Notes: a model not told the origin generated them from the letters alone. DNA of 64,000 nucleotides from Enoplolaimus lenunculus (GCA_030248215.1 JASANG010001660.1:248001-312000), one strand, 5' to 3'. Counted from the first letter of the stretch, positions 1-11,909 are shown. Program-made: numbers and translations.

Positions 1-77
1 GAATATTCATGCTACAAAGCGTTAAATTTGTATGACCGCTGGGGTGGAAGGCGACAGCCCCATTAAAAGTATTGGGT

Positions 78-242
78 CAGACTCGTAGCCAGCTCACCTT
101 GCTAGCTAGAGGGGGCTAATAATTTTTCAGAGGAGCATACCAGGTTTTTTGATGACTTACAAGCGAGGTTGAAAATTTTTAGGGGGATTCTTTTAGAAGC
201 GTTGAGCACCCCCCATCCCGGCCATCTTTTGGCAACGGGTCC
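78..242. mobile_element. hAT-like MITE copy (family E), degenerate
   Basis: The left end reads CAGACTCGTAGCCAGCTC and the right end GGCAACGGGTC, which are decayed versions of the CAGGCCCGTAGC ends seen intact at 11461-11606 and 14851-14987. The interior shares the family's TTTTCAGAGG and GCGAGGTTGAAAATTTT blocks. It is non-coding. No target-site duplication could be picked out for this copy. Confidence 0.6.
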
Positions 243-366
243 GTATTTTGTGATGCGAGCTGCATTTAAAGCTACTAAAATTTGAACACAAATTTCAAAT
301 TTTTAAATGAAAACATTTCACTAAAACACTAAATACCAAACTGAAATGACACTTAAATCATCTTAC

Positions 367-530
367 CTGCCAGTTGAAACCACGTAGAACTTGTTCTCAA
401 AGGTCCCATTGCGTTTGAAGCGAATTTTGGAACACGGAACGCCGAAAATGTGAACGCTTTTTTGAGCATCGATACTGTTGTTGACTGAGCTGGTGACCGT
501 ATCACATCGTTTGAGGGGACCGTCATTGCA
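367..530 (-). CDS. Candidate internal exon, unknown protein
   Basis: The minus strand is open here and ends at a good splice donor, GTAAGA, just left of 367. A possible acceptor ending CGCCAG lies at the right edge. The frame preferred here contains DTVTSSVNNSIDAQKSVHIF and then RFKRNGTFENKFYVVSTG, with three cysteines, and has the balanced composition of a secreted or extracellular domain. A second frame is open further upstream to about position 615 (with KIDHFVAIPANKITPLVRTA) after another possible acceptor, so the frame and the right boundary are uncertain. I do not recognise the family. Neighbouring exons would lie left of the window (downstream) and to the right (upstream), and none was found to the right. 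Confidence 0.35.
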
Positions 531-770
531 CTGGCGTCGAGCTGCTCAGCCGTGCGAACCAATGGCGTAATTTTATTCGCTGGTATTGCAACGAAATGAT
601 CGATCTTGATACCTTTTTTGGAGAAAAAAAGACGTAAAAAAGTTAGTTTATTTGCAAAGTTATGGGTATGTTATAAATTGGAAGTTTTGTATTTTATTTC
701 ACCATTTTTGGTTATGTTTATATATAATATTAATAACAATTATTACTGAAATAATAAAGTCTTATTAATA

Positions 771-1035
771 TTAACCCTTTAACTCATAGACTATACTATG
801 AGCAAATAAATACAATACTATGAGCAACACAGATGCTGTGAGCAGTGTTTAATAGTTCTAACGTATATATACAGTGCAAAACCTTACAAGACATGAGAGC
901 CCCTTCGGGCTCGAGCGTCAAGCTCCTATAGCTGAGTGGTCTTGTAAACGACTCCCACTCGAGAGACTGGTGATCGAATGTTACCTTGAAAGTATCTCAT
1001 ATGAAATTAAAAATATTCATGTGAAAAATGGTTAA
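771..1035 (+). mobile_element. piggyBac-like MITE with tRNA-derived core (family C), diverged copy
   Basis: The element is bounded by TTAACCC on the left and GGTTAA on the right. It carries the family's tRNA-like core on the plus strand: A-box-like TAGCTGAGTGG and a decayed B box (GTGATCGAATG). Its right end, TTCATGTGAAAAATGGTTAA, matches the ends of the copies at 9207, 20335 and 41163. It is the most diverged of the four copies and lies in the opposite orientation to the others. Confidence 0.65.
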
Positions 1036-1507
1036 AGGTTTTTCGACATACGAGTGTATGTTTTTTTCAACAATTACTTGCACTTTGTAAGCAGTTTTTA
1101 GCAATTTGAGTGATTGATTAGGTTTCGGGAAGAGGGGAACATGCTGATGATGTTTACATATACTCTGTTTGCTGATCCTTTAATTAACCAGGTTCCCCGT
1201 TTGAATTGTTTAAAAAGTTGCAAAATTTAAACGCAACTGAGCATGTAACACGGCAAATCTAAAAGTCTTAACAAAGTTGGAACGCCGACTATACGTAATT
1301 TGGTCACTGTTCATTTTAATTTTGGGCTCACACTATTACATAGAGATACGTCATTTTAAGGTATATACGGTGTTACAAGAGATAAAATCACTTTGATTAC
1401 TATCATATAAAAATGGTGGTTACTAAATGCACTATATATTTTGAATCACGGAAGTAGCGAGGAATTCTTGGCGTCAGCTAAGACAGTTCACCAGATCGTA
1501 GGTATAG

Positions 1508-1655
1508 GAGGCCCAAGAAAACTCAGCCCCCAAAAAAGTTTGTTCTCTCTAAAAAGTTGTTTTATACTCTGGTCGTAAGGTTGTTGTTTCGACCGCATGC
1601 TGCTTCTAAAATTGTTTTGCCGCACCCTAAAATGACGAGCTGGCTACTGGCCTGA
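1508..1655. mobile_element. hAT-like MITE copy (family E), degenerate
   Basis: The ends AGGCCCAAGAAAACTCAGCC and GAGCTGGCTACTGGCCTG match the family E ends with several changes. The segment is non-coding and of family length (about 150 bp). Confidence 0.5.
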
Positions 1656-3202
1656 CACTTCATGAACTTCTTTTTTCATGCCAGTAAGCGAGTAAGACAA
1701 CGCTCAAATAAAAAAAAACAAAATTTATTTCTAAACATTATAAAATAGCACGTTTTCTCAACTCCCCAAAATTTGGCAGACATTAATATTTCTTAAAATA
1801 TTCCAGCTTGTATCAAATATTAATCAAACCCATGTTGGTAGTATTCTATCGCTAACAAGCAGCCCCCAAAAGGGTCAGTGAGACGGTGTAAATATGTCTT
1901 GCTTGAATCAGGTTTAATAACAGAGAACACCACGCAAACTGAACAGGTCCCGAACTCCAAGTCCGAATATAAAATTGGACTTGCTAAATCCAGGCGCAAA
2001 ATCAAAGCCAATGCATAATGCTAAGCGAAGGCTTAAGGCCAACGACTTTATTCGAGATCATTGAGATAAACTTTCGACTTCTATTACATTAACACTAGTG
2101 CTAATAGAAAAGCTAACAACTGCCATGCGATCGGTATATATTCATATCGTTACAGACTTGATCAAATTTCATAACTGAAATGCATGAAAAATATGTTATA
2201 CTTCGAAAGCAGTAAACTTATACTTAGGCATATATGCCTGCATGGTCAGTAGACGGAAAAGGAAAACAATACGAAATTTTAGCCATAAATCTTTAACATT
2301 TGGAGGGTCAGTTTCTTATTTGAAAATTTGTGTGGACATTTCAAAATCCTAAAATTTTAGTAATGTTAAGGTTGCAAAAAAATAACTTTGTCAATTCGAG
2401 CAGAAAATCAAACAGCAACAAGCCGGATATTAGATATTATTCCAGAATTATCGAAAATTCTCAAATATGAATTCGAGAACAAAATACTTTTAAAAGAGAC
2501 GGCCTCCAGGCCCGTCTGAAAAACAAACGTAAAACCTAAATATTATACATCTTTAACTTGACACCCCTACGGGGCACTTGCAGACACTATATGCAAACTG
2601 AAATATTTCTTTCTGTAATAATTAATAGCGTAAGTTCTTAGATATAAATATAGAATTAACCAACCGTATCGACAAACAAATTACATTTGAATATAAACTT
2701 TTCATGCTGTCCCCAGGCGTTTTACTGTTAGGGTATAGGTTAGTAGGTTGGGAGGTGAAATGCCACTTAGTTTGTTTTTTAATGGGCTGAAGTGGACTTT
2801 AATAGTAAAACAACTGAAATTTAATGTTTACCTACCCCGTAATTCTTGTAAATAACCCTATGGATCGATAAGAAGTTTTTATAGGACACGCAGTGTGGAA
2901 AGTATGTACCGTGTCCTGTATAAAGGATTGTGATGCATGCTTTTATGGTGATCCGCAAAGAGTATACTATAAGCAACTTTGTGCCAGCTTTGCACTCGAA
3001 ATAATACTCACTATGCCGTGTTATACGGATTCGAGATGGAAAATCTTTACTAGATATATTGTTTAAGCTTAAGCTTTAAATTAACTTTATTGCTTAGAGC
3101 TAGACGTAGTTTATAGACGTATGCTTACATAAGGCTTAGGTTTACGGTTACGCTAAGAAATATGCTTATACTACTGCTACACCCGTCAATCAAACAAACA
3201 TT
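1656..3202. other. Gene-free stretch, AT-rich
   Basis: No exon with convincing splice sites was found. A block around 1857-2130 (AAGCAGCCCCCAAAAGGGTC and what follows) resembles the block at about 61910-62070, so it is probably an old dispersed repeat. The right part (3060-3180) has scattered degenerate TTAGGC-like hexamers. Confidence 0.5.
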
Positions 3203-3374
3203 GGGCCCGTGCCCGTAGCCAAGAGGGTGCAGGGGGGCTCAGCTCCACCCATGGAAAATATTGGCACCCATAGGAAATTTTCAATTTTGCTTGCAAGTCG
3301 TCAACGAAAGCCCTTGTATGCGTCTCTTGAAAGTTTTTAGCCCCCATAGCAAGGGGAGCTGGTTACCGGCCTGA
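3203..3374. mobile_element. hAT-like MITE copy (family E)
   Basis: The left end contains GCCCGTAGCCAAGAGG and the right end GAGCTGGTTACCGGCCTG. The interior shares GAAAATTTTCAATTTTGC and CTTGCAAGTCG-type blocks with the copies at 11461 and 11761. It is non-coding. Confidence 0.6.
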
Positions 3375-4019
3375 CTGGGCCATGTGAAAAAGTGTTAATG
3401 AAACAGTTTTCATTTGCGTTGCATGACGCCAACCACAGTAAAGTAAGCAATTTTCGGTTTAAATTCACAATCAAACGTCGAGAGCGAACCCCGTGCGTGC
3501 GGACGCCCATGGCGATACAAATTCTAATAAAGATAGCTTTTATCGAGAAGAAAAAAACGATCTAGTCTATAGGGAATTTGATATTAGCCAATTCAGTGCA
3601 ATATAAAATGTAAACCGATTTGCGTTAATGCAAACAAAGCCGCATGCAAAACGGTAAACATCATAAGCTTTACGTATACCTATTGCCTTGAGCTTAAAAA
3701 GTAATAAGTCTTCGATATTATCTTAGACTTATGAAAGCAGTTATATATCGTATCGAAGCTAATTTCTTCATGAGGGCCGAGTTATTTCAAAATGAGGGTG
3801 TCAAGGGTTCTGTTGCCTATTCGATCGTAAGTTATCTGTACTAGCGTATAGTGTCCATGAAAGACACCAAAGCAGAAGAATCATTTACACCGCTTAAATA
3901 TTTGACAGACACTTAGACAACACGCATAAACTTTATTAAACCCTGAAAAAAGATTAACGGACATGGCAGTCAATAAATATGCTTCAGAGCAGGTCAGTGG
4001 TGCTGACAAGAAAGGATAT

Positions 4020-4140
4020 AACAAAAATGGTGTTGGGTCAAACTTAACATTGGGTGAATTAAAAAATAACAGTCCGTGAGCGAATAACAAGAGTGGTACC
4101 CTCTGGAGAGGCAAAATAAGTATCAATCCGTTCCCACCAC
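4020..4140. mobile_element. Fragment of family D inverted-repeat element
   Basis: The stretch around GTACCCTCTGGAGAGGCAAA matches, in reverse orientation, the interior of the full element at 15028-15477 (GCCTCTCCAGAGGTACGCC). The adjoining AATAACAAGAGTGG is the counterpart of the internal end. Only an interior piece is present. An open minus-strand frame across 3881-4171 is explained by this repeat. Confidence 0.45.
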
Positions 4141-4556
4141 ATAAATTTTCAAACATAATGCACCTGATCATAAGCCTATGATCATATAAATTACGCCAAA
4201 TTCCTACATATACCCGCCAGGAATATTTAGCTTTTCTAAGATTTACAGTTCGCGAGGGCGTATATACTGAGCCTGATTAAAAATTAACATTTTTAGACCC
4301 TCGATAAGCTAGTATATTCTCAGCTTATCAAATTGTTTTTTCCCGTTTCCAAAAATTTCAGATGTCATATACACCTGTTATTTCTTTATTTTTTACATTT
4401 GCTCTTGCAACTGCGGAACCATACATTTCTGATGATGAAGGCTGCCAGTAAAATATATGACACTGAAAAAGCACCGAACCGAGCTTGAAGCTAAACACAT
4501 ACTTAGTGCTAATTCTTAATACGAAATGCTAACTGTGATTCTTGTTGAAGATGCAT

Positions 4557-5128
4557 AAGCCTGGGTTCACCCACCTAGATCCCCCCATACACTCCTGCTA
4601 AACTGACCACAGGCCAAATTTTACAGCGTTTCATTTTGATTGCAACATTTGTTGAGAAGCTCACTCTCGGCACATATTCCTAAAGTCCTAACCGCAGCCT
4701 AGTACACAGTTACGTACTAGACTTCTTGAAAGCTAATAATTGACATAAACCTGGGTTGATCCACCTTGATCCCCCCATGCACTCCTGCTAAACCGACCAC
4801 AGGCCAAATCTTGCAACGTTTCATTTTAATTGTGCAACATTTGTTGAGAAGCTCACTCTCGGCACATATTCCTAAAGTCCGAACCGCAGCTTAGTACACC
4901 GTTCCGTACTAGACTTCTTGTAAGCTAATAATTGACATAAGCCTGGGCTGACCCACCTTGATCCCCCCATGCACTCCTGCTAAACCGACCACAGGCCAAA
5001 TCTTGCAACGTTTCGTTTTGATTGCAACATTTGTTGAGAAGCTCACTCTCGGCACATATTCCTAAAGTCCTAACCGCAGTCTAGTACACAGTTCCGTACT
5101 AGACTTCTTGTAAGCTAATAATTGACAA
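4557..5128. repeat. Three tandem copies of a 190-bp unit
   Basis: Copies begin at 4557, 4747 and 4939 (spacing 190 and 192 bp), each starting AARCCTGGGYTGAYCCACC-like and ending CTAATAATTGACA. The copies differ at only a few percent of positions. The unit has a small inverted repeat (AGTAC..GTACT) near its 3' end and shared blocks CACTCTCGGCACATATTCC and ACTCCTGCTAAA. There is no open frame across the unit and no recognised family. Confidence 0.9.
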
Positions 5129-5277
5129 TAGAATGTTGGGAAACTTAATTTATTTCTCTCTTACACGGGACACCATGTGTTCAAAACACAATTCTGTGTT
5201 CCTGGTGTGAATAGTATGTAAATATTACTCTAGCTATAAAGTGGCAAGTCGAACAGTTTCTACTTTATAAATATGCG

Positions 5278-5460
5278 CCATGGTTACTTTTAGGGCCGTA
5301 ACAGTAGTTTAAGCATATGCCTAAGCATAAGACTAAGTCTAAGCGTTGAAAAAAGTGTATTCCTAAGCCCCTAGCCTAAACAAAACTGCAGAATAGAATG
5401 TATGCCTACTCTTTTACAGACCCACCAGAAACCGCGACGGCCTTAAAAGTAAAATGGGCC
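5278..5460. mobile_element. TIR element with TTAGGC-like core (family A)
   Basis: The ends are inverted: GGTTACTTTTAGGGCCGTAA at the left and GGCCTTAAAAGTAAAATGGG at the right. The interior is a run of CCTAAGC-like hexamers followed by CTTTTACAGACCCACCAGAA, as in the copies at 54954 and 59915. It is non-coding. Confidence 0.7.
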
Positions 5461-5679
5461 TACAGGATCTCATTTTTGGGAAATGATAACCATGTCTAAG
5501 ACGTTTTACGGGCGAACATAATGAGTGTGAAAATTATTGTGCACATTGCCATTGAGCCAATATTTGAAAGCCTGCAGAAACGCACTTTCTTGTCTGTTTA
5601 GGAGTTTTGGGAGCCATATATACTCTCACATCACCGTTTGTATACGACCCTGAATTTATGCATGTAAGGATGACATATA

Positions 5680-5885
5680 TTTCATATTTCGGCTTCTCAT
5701 GACCTTCAGTGATCATTCCACACTCAATTTGATCAGATCGAGACGCAAAATTAATGCACTATGTAAAAATTATTTCGTTAAGCCACAGCGGAAGGCTTAC
5801 TGGCAGTATATTTCTAGCGACCCAACGTGGGTTTCGTTGATATTAGAAGCCGAAATATGCAAAAAGTTTCAAAATAGAACCATTT
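5680..5885. mobile_element. Short foldback copy related to family H
   Basis: The inverted ends CATATTTCGGCTTCTCATGA and AGAAGCCGAAATATGCAAAA match the long terminal repeats of the 12283-13358 element. The segment between them is about 150 bp. The open plus-strand frame across it is a by-product of the repeat. Confidence 0.5.
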
Positions 5886-7059
5886 TCAGACAACAGTGGG
5901 CAGAAACAAAGAGATGAAGGTTACTTAGAATAGCAGTTGATAGAACTAAACCAAACAACCATACAATAACGCAGCTCGTTGCAATCCCGTTATTCTGAAC
6001 TAAAATTTTGGCCAGAAGTTTTACATAATTAATGTAAATCAACTTTATGAAATGGGCCAAATTTTTGAAAGCCTTTTACTGATAAGGCAAAGCTTTTATC
6101 ACTTCAGTACTCATTGGCGCAACCAACAGGCGCAATCCAGAATAAGGCACCCTAATCGCGATTTTTTTCATTTATTATATATGGCGCACATTTTTCTATT
6201 CGGAATTTCTGCATCATCTGCCACTGAAGACAGGACATCCACACTCAAAATAATATTTCTGATATTTAAGAAAAAATTTCGTACATTTAAGAAATATAAT
6301 TAGCAAGATACACTTGAAAATTATTTCAGTTATAACAGACAAATTTTCAAAAAGCTTTTGAAATAAAGTCTGAAAATAAACGTTTTCCAGTTATTTTTAG
6401 AAAAATTGTCTTAAATATCAGAAAAACTTTTCAGATTTGCCATTGAAAATACTTTTCTGAATAAATTCAGAAATACTTTTTTGTGTGCACCTGCCAAATA
6501 TCAATTCATATATTGGCGGCACCTTAGAATTCTGTCTCGGTGTGCGGCAGTAGCGCCACTCCGGAAACCCCTCTCGGTCTACGTCTCAATACTGAACAAC
6601 TATTACTTGAAAGTGAAAAATGCAAAATTCTCACGTCAGAAACTTTCGACAGAAGCAATTTACCACTGCCAACAATTATTATATCATGGAGGTCGGTATA
6701 TAATAGAAAAGTTTCCTTGAAACTTGAGACAAAAATACACGCTAATTTATTGAGTATTGACGTTACAAACTGTTTTTGCTCGGGAGGTAAACGGTACTCT
6801 TAGCGTGCTTTGAATACGAGAAGGTAGCAACATTTCATTTGTTGAGGGGATAATATTATGTAAAAGGTTCTACGAGCGAGCGCAGCGAGCAAATTTTTTA
6901 TTTATATCTAAGATCCAGTAAGATTATTCAAAAGTTTGGAAGCCTACCTGTTTCTCGTTTCTTCAGAAATTTGCGCGCAATGTATCCTTATCCGTCTGCT
7001 TGCGTTTGCCGCTTCAAGCCTCAATCCAAGCGCAAACAAAAATTCAACTAAGCCTTAGG
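5886..7059. other. Gene-free stretch
   Basis: There are several short open frames, but none has convincing splice sites or recognisable content. A GAGCGAGCGCAGCGAGC block near 6872-6890 is the same motif that opens the family F repeats elsewhere in the window. Confidence 0.45.
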
Positions 7060-7215
7060 GTTGCGCTATATTTTTTCTGAAGTGCGGCGCCGGCCGCACA
7101 CGCACACACGGAACCGTCAGGCGCTGTCCGTCACCCGTACGGCGCCCTGTCTCAGTCGGCGCCGTACGGTTGACGCACGGTGACGGACAGCACCGGACGA
7201 CAAGTATAGCGCAAC
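7060..7215. mobile_element. GC-rich foldback element
   Basis: The outer ends are GTTGCGCTATA and TATAGCGCAAC. Inside are two inverted pairs: GGCGCTGTCCGTCACC (7120-7135) against GGTGACGGACAGCACC (7179-7194), and CCGTACGGCGCC (7135-7146) against GGCGCCGTACGG (7158-7169). The whole unit can fold into one long hairpin. Its GC content is far above its surroundings. No target duplication is visible. Confidence 0.65.
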
Positions 7216-9206
7216 GCTAGTTAGGAAGCTTAACCAAGATTCGCCAGTGACAGACGTCTGTGACTTTCAGTCATTCACATGTTCAACCCTTATAAATGAT
7301 ATAAACTATAAACACCTTTTGTTGAAAAATAATACCAATTTGCCCCTTATTTTTAAACCCTTCTTGGGCCCCTAGATCCCAGCAAACCGTGGTATCTGGT
7401 GTTTAGGTCACTTATTTTATAACAGGAAGTAGAGTATTTACAAAATTTTTTAAAAATAGTTTACTGTGAAAATTATCGAAAATTCCGTGATTTATTGAGT
7501 AAAGCACTTCTTGTTTGATGGGGATAGACAGGGTGTCCACAAATAGCGAAAATAACGGATACGGACGTGGATTTTTACCGGAAACGTGTATCCGGTTCCA
7601 GTCATAGGTCTTGTAACTTTCGAACCAGCTCATGACGAGGTTAAAAATTCAGCACACTGTCATTTGTTTGATAGACCCGACTTGTATGTTAGGGCTTTAT
7701 CTTAACAGCTGCCTCGTTTATTACTAAACTGGCGACAAGTGCTATAATCCATTGAGAATACGATGGAAAAATGTTATCGCTAATAAAAACAAACTTAGAC
7801 AGCAAACATAAGTCTCTTGTAGAAGTTTGACTCAAAACCTGTCAATCAAACCACTTGTGACCTTGGCATGACATATTAACCTCTGAAGGTAAGACTTTTT
7901 GTATTAAAATAAATATACCTAATGTCGTCATTTACCTAAGAATATCTCACACCGTAAGATACAGTCCTTAACTCTTTCTTCGAGGATTGAGCTTTTATTC
8001 CTGAGCGGTGATGATAAACGCCTTGAAATCGGTGGTAGCAAGCTCAAATCAGAGCTTGAACTTGAATTTCAGCTGAAATTAACGATATCCATATGGAAAA
8101 TGCTGAACGAGTTGCCATTTGAATAATTTTTTCAACTTCGATCAAATTTCAAGCTGCGACTTGTACTCGTATACTGCGCATGTGAAGTGAACGTGAACCG
8201 CAAAAATGTTTGAACTCGATTTTAACTATTTTCTTTCTGCTAATAGAAAACGAAAGACGGTGTGCAGCGGCGAATCCTGGAAATTTCTGATACAGGACGC
8301 CGTGACATACAGTCGTGAAAGAATCGCTTAGGATTACGCTTAGATTTATTCATAAGTTTATTAGGACACTGTTGGGCGACAAGTTGTCGGTCGACGAATT
8401 GTCGTAGATTCAGTTCTTATACATTACTGCTCATCCTAAATAGCTTTACAATTTAATAGTGCTACTTAATAGTTGTCATAGTAACAACAAAATGCAACAT
8501 TTGTCCCATCCCAATTTCACTTTATCAATTTTCAAAGCTAAACCGTAGTCTAAGGGACAGTAGGCGGGAGGGGGCAATGGAACCGTAGACCATTAATGTC
8601 ACAAAAATGTATTTCTGTGAACAAATGTCAGCTGAGTCAAATTGATTTACAAACAAACTATATTCTATACCTAATCATGTGTAATTGGTGTGGGCCTCTC
8701 TAAAACCCTGGCTATGGCCATTGACTTAATTCGCCATTGCGTACGCTAAATGTAGACAACATCGTGTTCTAAATCACAAAATGTGCCCCCTTCGAGTGGT
8801 TTCAATCTGTAATAATCATTTATTTTGAGGGTTTTACATCGTGAGCTCCTACTCCATTAACCACACTATATATAAATATATATGCATATGTACGTGTCAA
8901 ACATCTGTTCAGAGGTAAAGCTCCAGAAACAACGCTGGGTACGCAGAAAGGGACGATATTTACCAAATTTTGGGTCCCGTTTCGAATTTGAGGTCTACGT
9001 TATTAAAAATGACGTTAGTTCTTCAGAAATATATTTAGGTATAGAAACGTTTTCGCCGAATTTTAATGTAATAAGCTGGCTACGAGTCTATTAGCGTTTT
9101 GGGAGAAAACATACATTAACCTGTCATGTACGACCTTGGGGTAGCGCATTCAAATCTGAAATTTTGCACAAAACGAAATTAAAGATCGTAAACTGAAATT
9201 TTTCGC
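7216..9206. other. Gene-free stretch
   Basis: No credible exon was found. The block at about 8258-8330 (GGAAATTTCTGATACAGGAC and GCCGTGACATACAG) resembles 62775-62830, so it is a dispersed repeat fragment. Confidence 0.45.
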
Positions 9207-9477
9207 TTATCCCTTTCTCACATGAATATTTTCTATTTCCCCTGAGACCTACTTTTATGCTAGGATTCGAACTCCACTGACTGGAGTGGGAGGCGTATAC
9301 CATCACCACTCAGGTATATGATCTGGACGCTCGAGCCCGAGGGGGCTCTCACGTCTTGTGGTGATTTAGTACTATGTGTACGTGTTGCAATTGTTAAACA
9401 CGGTACGATATATTTTATTTACCGTATATACACTGCGCTGAGTTGCCTATAGGCAACTCAATGTGAGAAGGGGTTAA
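9207..9477 (-). mobile_element. piggyBac-like MITE with tRNA-derived core (family C)
   Basis: The left end TTATCCCTTTCTCACATGAA and right end CAATGTGAGAAGGGGTTAA form imperfect terminal inverted repeats beginning CCC next to TTAA. On the minus strand the core has B-box-like GTTCGAATCC, but the A box is slightly decayed (TACCTGAGTGG). A perfect 20-bp palindrome GAGTTGCCTATAGGCAACTC lies near the right end. Confidence 0.75.
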
Positions 9478-11335
9478 GGTAAAATAAAAAAGCGCGAATG
9501 AGGAATAGAAAAGCGAACAAGAGTTTATGATACATGGCGGAAACTTAAATAAGCGCTACAAGAGAATAAATAGTAAAAGATAACGAAAAAGACAGATATT
9601 AACGTACAAATGTTTATGTTTTCTTTATCTTACAATTAATAGTCGAGGTACGAAAATATTCATCGGGTTTTGTAAAAAATTTGTAAAAGAACAAGTTTAC
9701 ATACACTTAAAATATTTTAGAATATTTGATTATTTGTGCTGATCCTATTTCAAATTGAACAGTTGCAGCACACTTTTGTTCGCAAACTGAACGCTTATAT
9801 TTGCTATTTACATCTAAACAGGAGCAGAGGATTTCAGATATATACGTAAATACGGAAACGAATACCGATTTTTACCAAAAACGGAAAAAGATGCCGCTGT
9901 TTTTTAACCTAAATTGAAATGCATATTTATGTTTCATGTTACGCGAGCATTAATTATTTCGCACACTTAAGCCTAAAACAGGGTCGTGGTTGTATTGACG
10001 TTTTTAGATGAAAGCATTGTCCCGACGTTTATTATTAGGCCAATCTATTAATTATTTTAAATCTATAGCCATTTGCCGTGTATATATTTTAAAAATCCGT
10101 TTAATCATCTCAATGTTTCTACAAGAATTACGAGTGCCGAAAAACGTGGACTCATCAATTGACTTGTATCTATACAGTTATCAAGCAGTGTGTGTGTCTG
10201 TGTGAAATGAGACATATGGCATTCGTGTGAAAAGTTTTCAAGTGTAATAGCTTAAAAGTTAAATTTCAATGGCAAAATTGGAATCTTGAAAACGTTTGAA
10301 GTTTTGTCCAGGGCCAGAGACAGATAAGAAACATAGGCACCTATACTGAAAGCCGGGAATTGGCTCTGTATAAAAGTAAAAAAATTATTCACGCTCACTG
10401 CTCATATTTAGAAAAAATTTTCTGTCTGACAGTAAGCGTAAATGTCGTATTAATTATTGAAATCAAAAATGCTTTGTATCTATCTGCAATAAATGTTGCA
10501 TCAGAGAAGCAGAAACATCTCAAATAGAGCAATCAGTTTAGGATTATAGTTGTGTAGTAGGGATGGAACTGCAAATCTGGTGTGATTAGGAGACCATTTG
10601 TATAGCTTACTTTTTAACACCGCAGGACTGCTGGAGTGAGAAGAGACACAACTATACTCAGCCTGCGTCCGCCTCTGAGAAACCACCGTCGCTTTAATAA
10701 AGTGCCGTTGAATTTAGAACCTGTAAACATGTGTTTTCCTGGCCTTTTCAGAACTTTAGGAGAGGTGTGTGTCGCCCTATTCCTCATACTGGCAAATCTA
10801 AAGGGAGATCCAATACTTTGTATTTAAAGGTTAGCACTAAAATTGTGTATGGTTCAACCCTCTTTGAAAAAACGGAGAAAAAAACAGAAAACAAACGTTT
10901 TTCTGTTGGTTTTTTGCGGTGCCGTTCAACTCTGCCAGAAATTGTTAGGGGGGTGGTAAACAAAATCAAAATTTTAATTATCTTCGTTTCCCAATGAGTG
11001 CTGTTGCCAGGGTGGAAGAATTTTCATGAAAAAGGTCTTGTGAGGGCTTAAGATTTATGAAAACATTTTTTCCACTTATTTTGCGAAGTGTCCTGTGTGT
11101 TATCACGAATATATTCGCTTTCGCTACAGTGTATATTTCACAAACTTCTTCAACCGGCTGACAATGTTTTTACAAGAACAACAAGCGAAATTATTCACTC
11201 AAGCGTATAATATTGTGTACAAAACCCACCATTCAGAAACCAAATACTAGTGACAAAATATCAACAGTATTCAAAGGCGTATATACGTCCGGATTCATAA
11301 ATTTGTGAAAAGCCGAAGTATGCGCAGTATTATCA
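9478..11335. other. Gene-free stretch
   Basis: The sequence is AT-rich with no exon that I can support. Short open frames at 10008-10205 and 10501-10997 overlap on both strands and show no splice or family signal. Confidence 0.45.
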
Positions 11336-11430
11336 TGAAGAAAGTTCGCGAGCGAAGTGAACGAGAAGCCGAACGCTATTTTAGTGCTAAATCTTTGTAC
11401 AAAATTTTAGTTTTGATCCCTGTTGATGGG
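11336..11430. repeat. Family F dispersed repeat fragment
   Basis: It reads GCGAGCGAAGTGAACGAGAA, then GCCGAACGCTATTTTAGTGC, then TACAAAATTTTAGTTTTGAT. The same order of blocks occurs at 31752, 35365, 35655 and 62840. It is non-coding and of unknown class. Confidence 0.55.
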
Positions 11431-11460
11431 CCTTGGTCGTCGTAGCCTCCTTGGATCTGC

Positions 11461-11606
11461 GGGCCCGTAACCAAAGGGGCTCAGCCCCCCTGGAAAATTT
11501 TGGGTCCCCTAGAAAGTTTTCAACCTTGCTTGTAAACTGATTGAAACCCTTGAATGCCCATCCAGAAAATTCCCCTCCTAGCAAGATGAGCTAGCTACGG
11601 GCCTGC
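11461..11606. mobile_element. hAT-like MITE with 8-bp target duplication (family E)
   Basis: The element is 146 bp, starting GGGCCCGTAACC and ending GCTACGGGCCTGC. It is flanked by a perfect 8-bp direct repeat, GGATCTGC at 11453-11460 and 11607-11614. Eight-base duplications and CAGG-type ends are typical of the hAT superfamily. It has no coding capacity, so it would be non-autonomous. Confidence 0.8.
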
Positions 11607-11760
11607 GGATCTGCCAGTCTGCGTATACAAAAGGATGGATGAGAGGGATACATTACTCCCCGAAATATCTATCGAGAGACAGAAAAAATAAACTCTTACA
11701 GTCATCAGAATAACCTGTTGGATACACTTTCCCCAGTATTAATGCAGTTATACCCAGATA

Positions 11761-11909
11761 GGCCCGTAGCCAGCTCAGCTTGCTAGGAGGGCTAAAAAAA
11801 TTTTCAGGAGGGACATTGAAAGGTTTTCGAAGACATTCAAGCAAGGTTGACAATCTTCAAGGGTGCCAAAATTTTTCCAGGGGCCCCTGGCGCCCCTTGG
11901 CTACGGGCT
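11761..11909. mobile_element. hAT-like MITE copy (family E)
   Basis: The left end is GGCCCGTAGCCAGCTCAGC and the right end CCCTTGGCTACGGGC. TATACCCA occurs on both sides (left copy offset by four bases), which suggests a target duplication that has shifted. It lies 155 bp from the copy at 11461. Confidence 0.75.

Noticed and set aside
3881-4171. 96-codon minus-strand open frame starting with ATG
   Set aside because: It overlaps a family D fragment and reads as low-complexity hydrophobic sequence.
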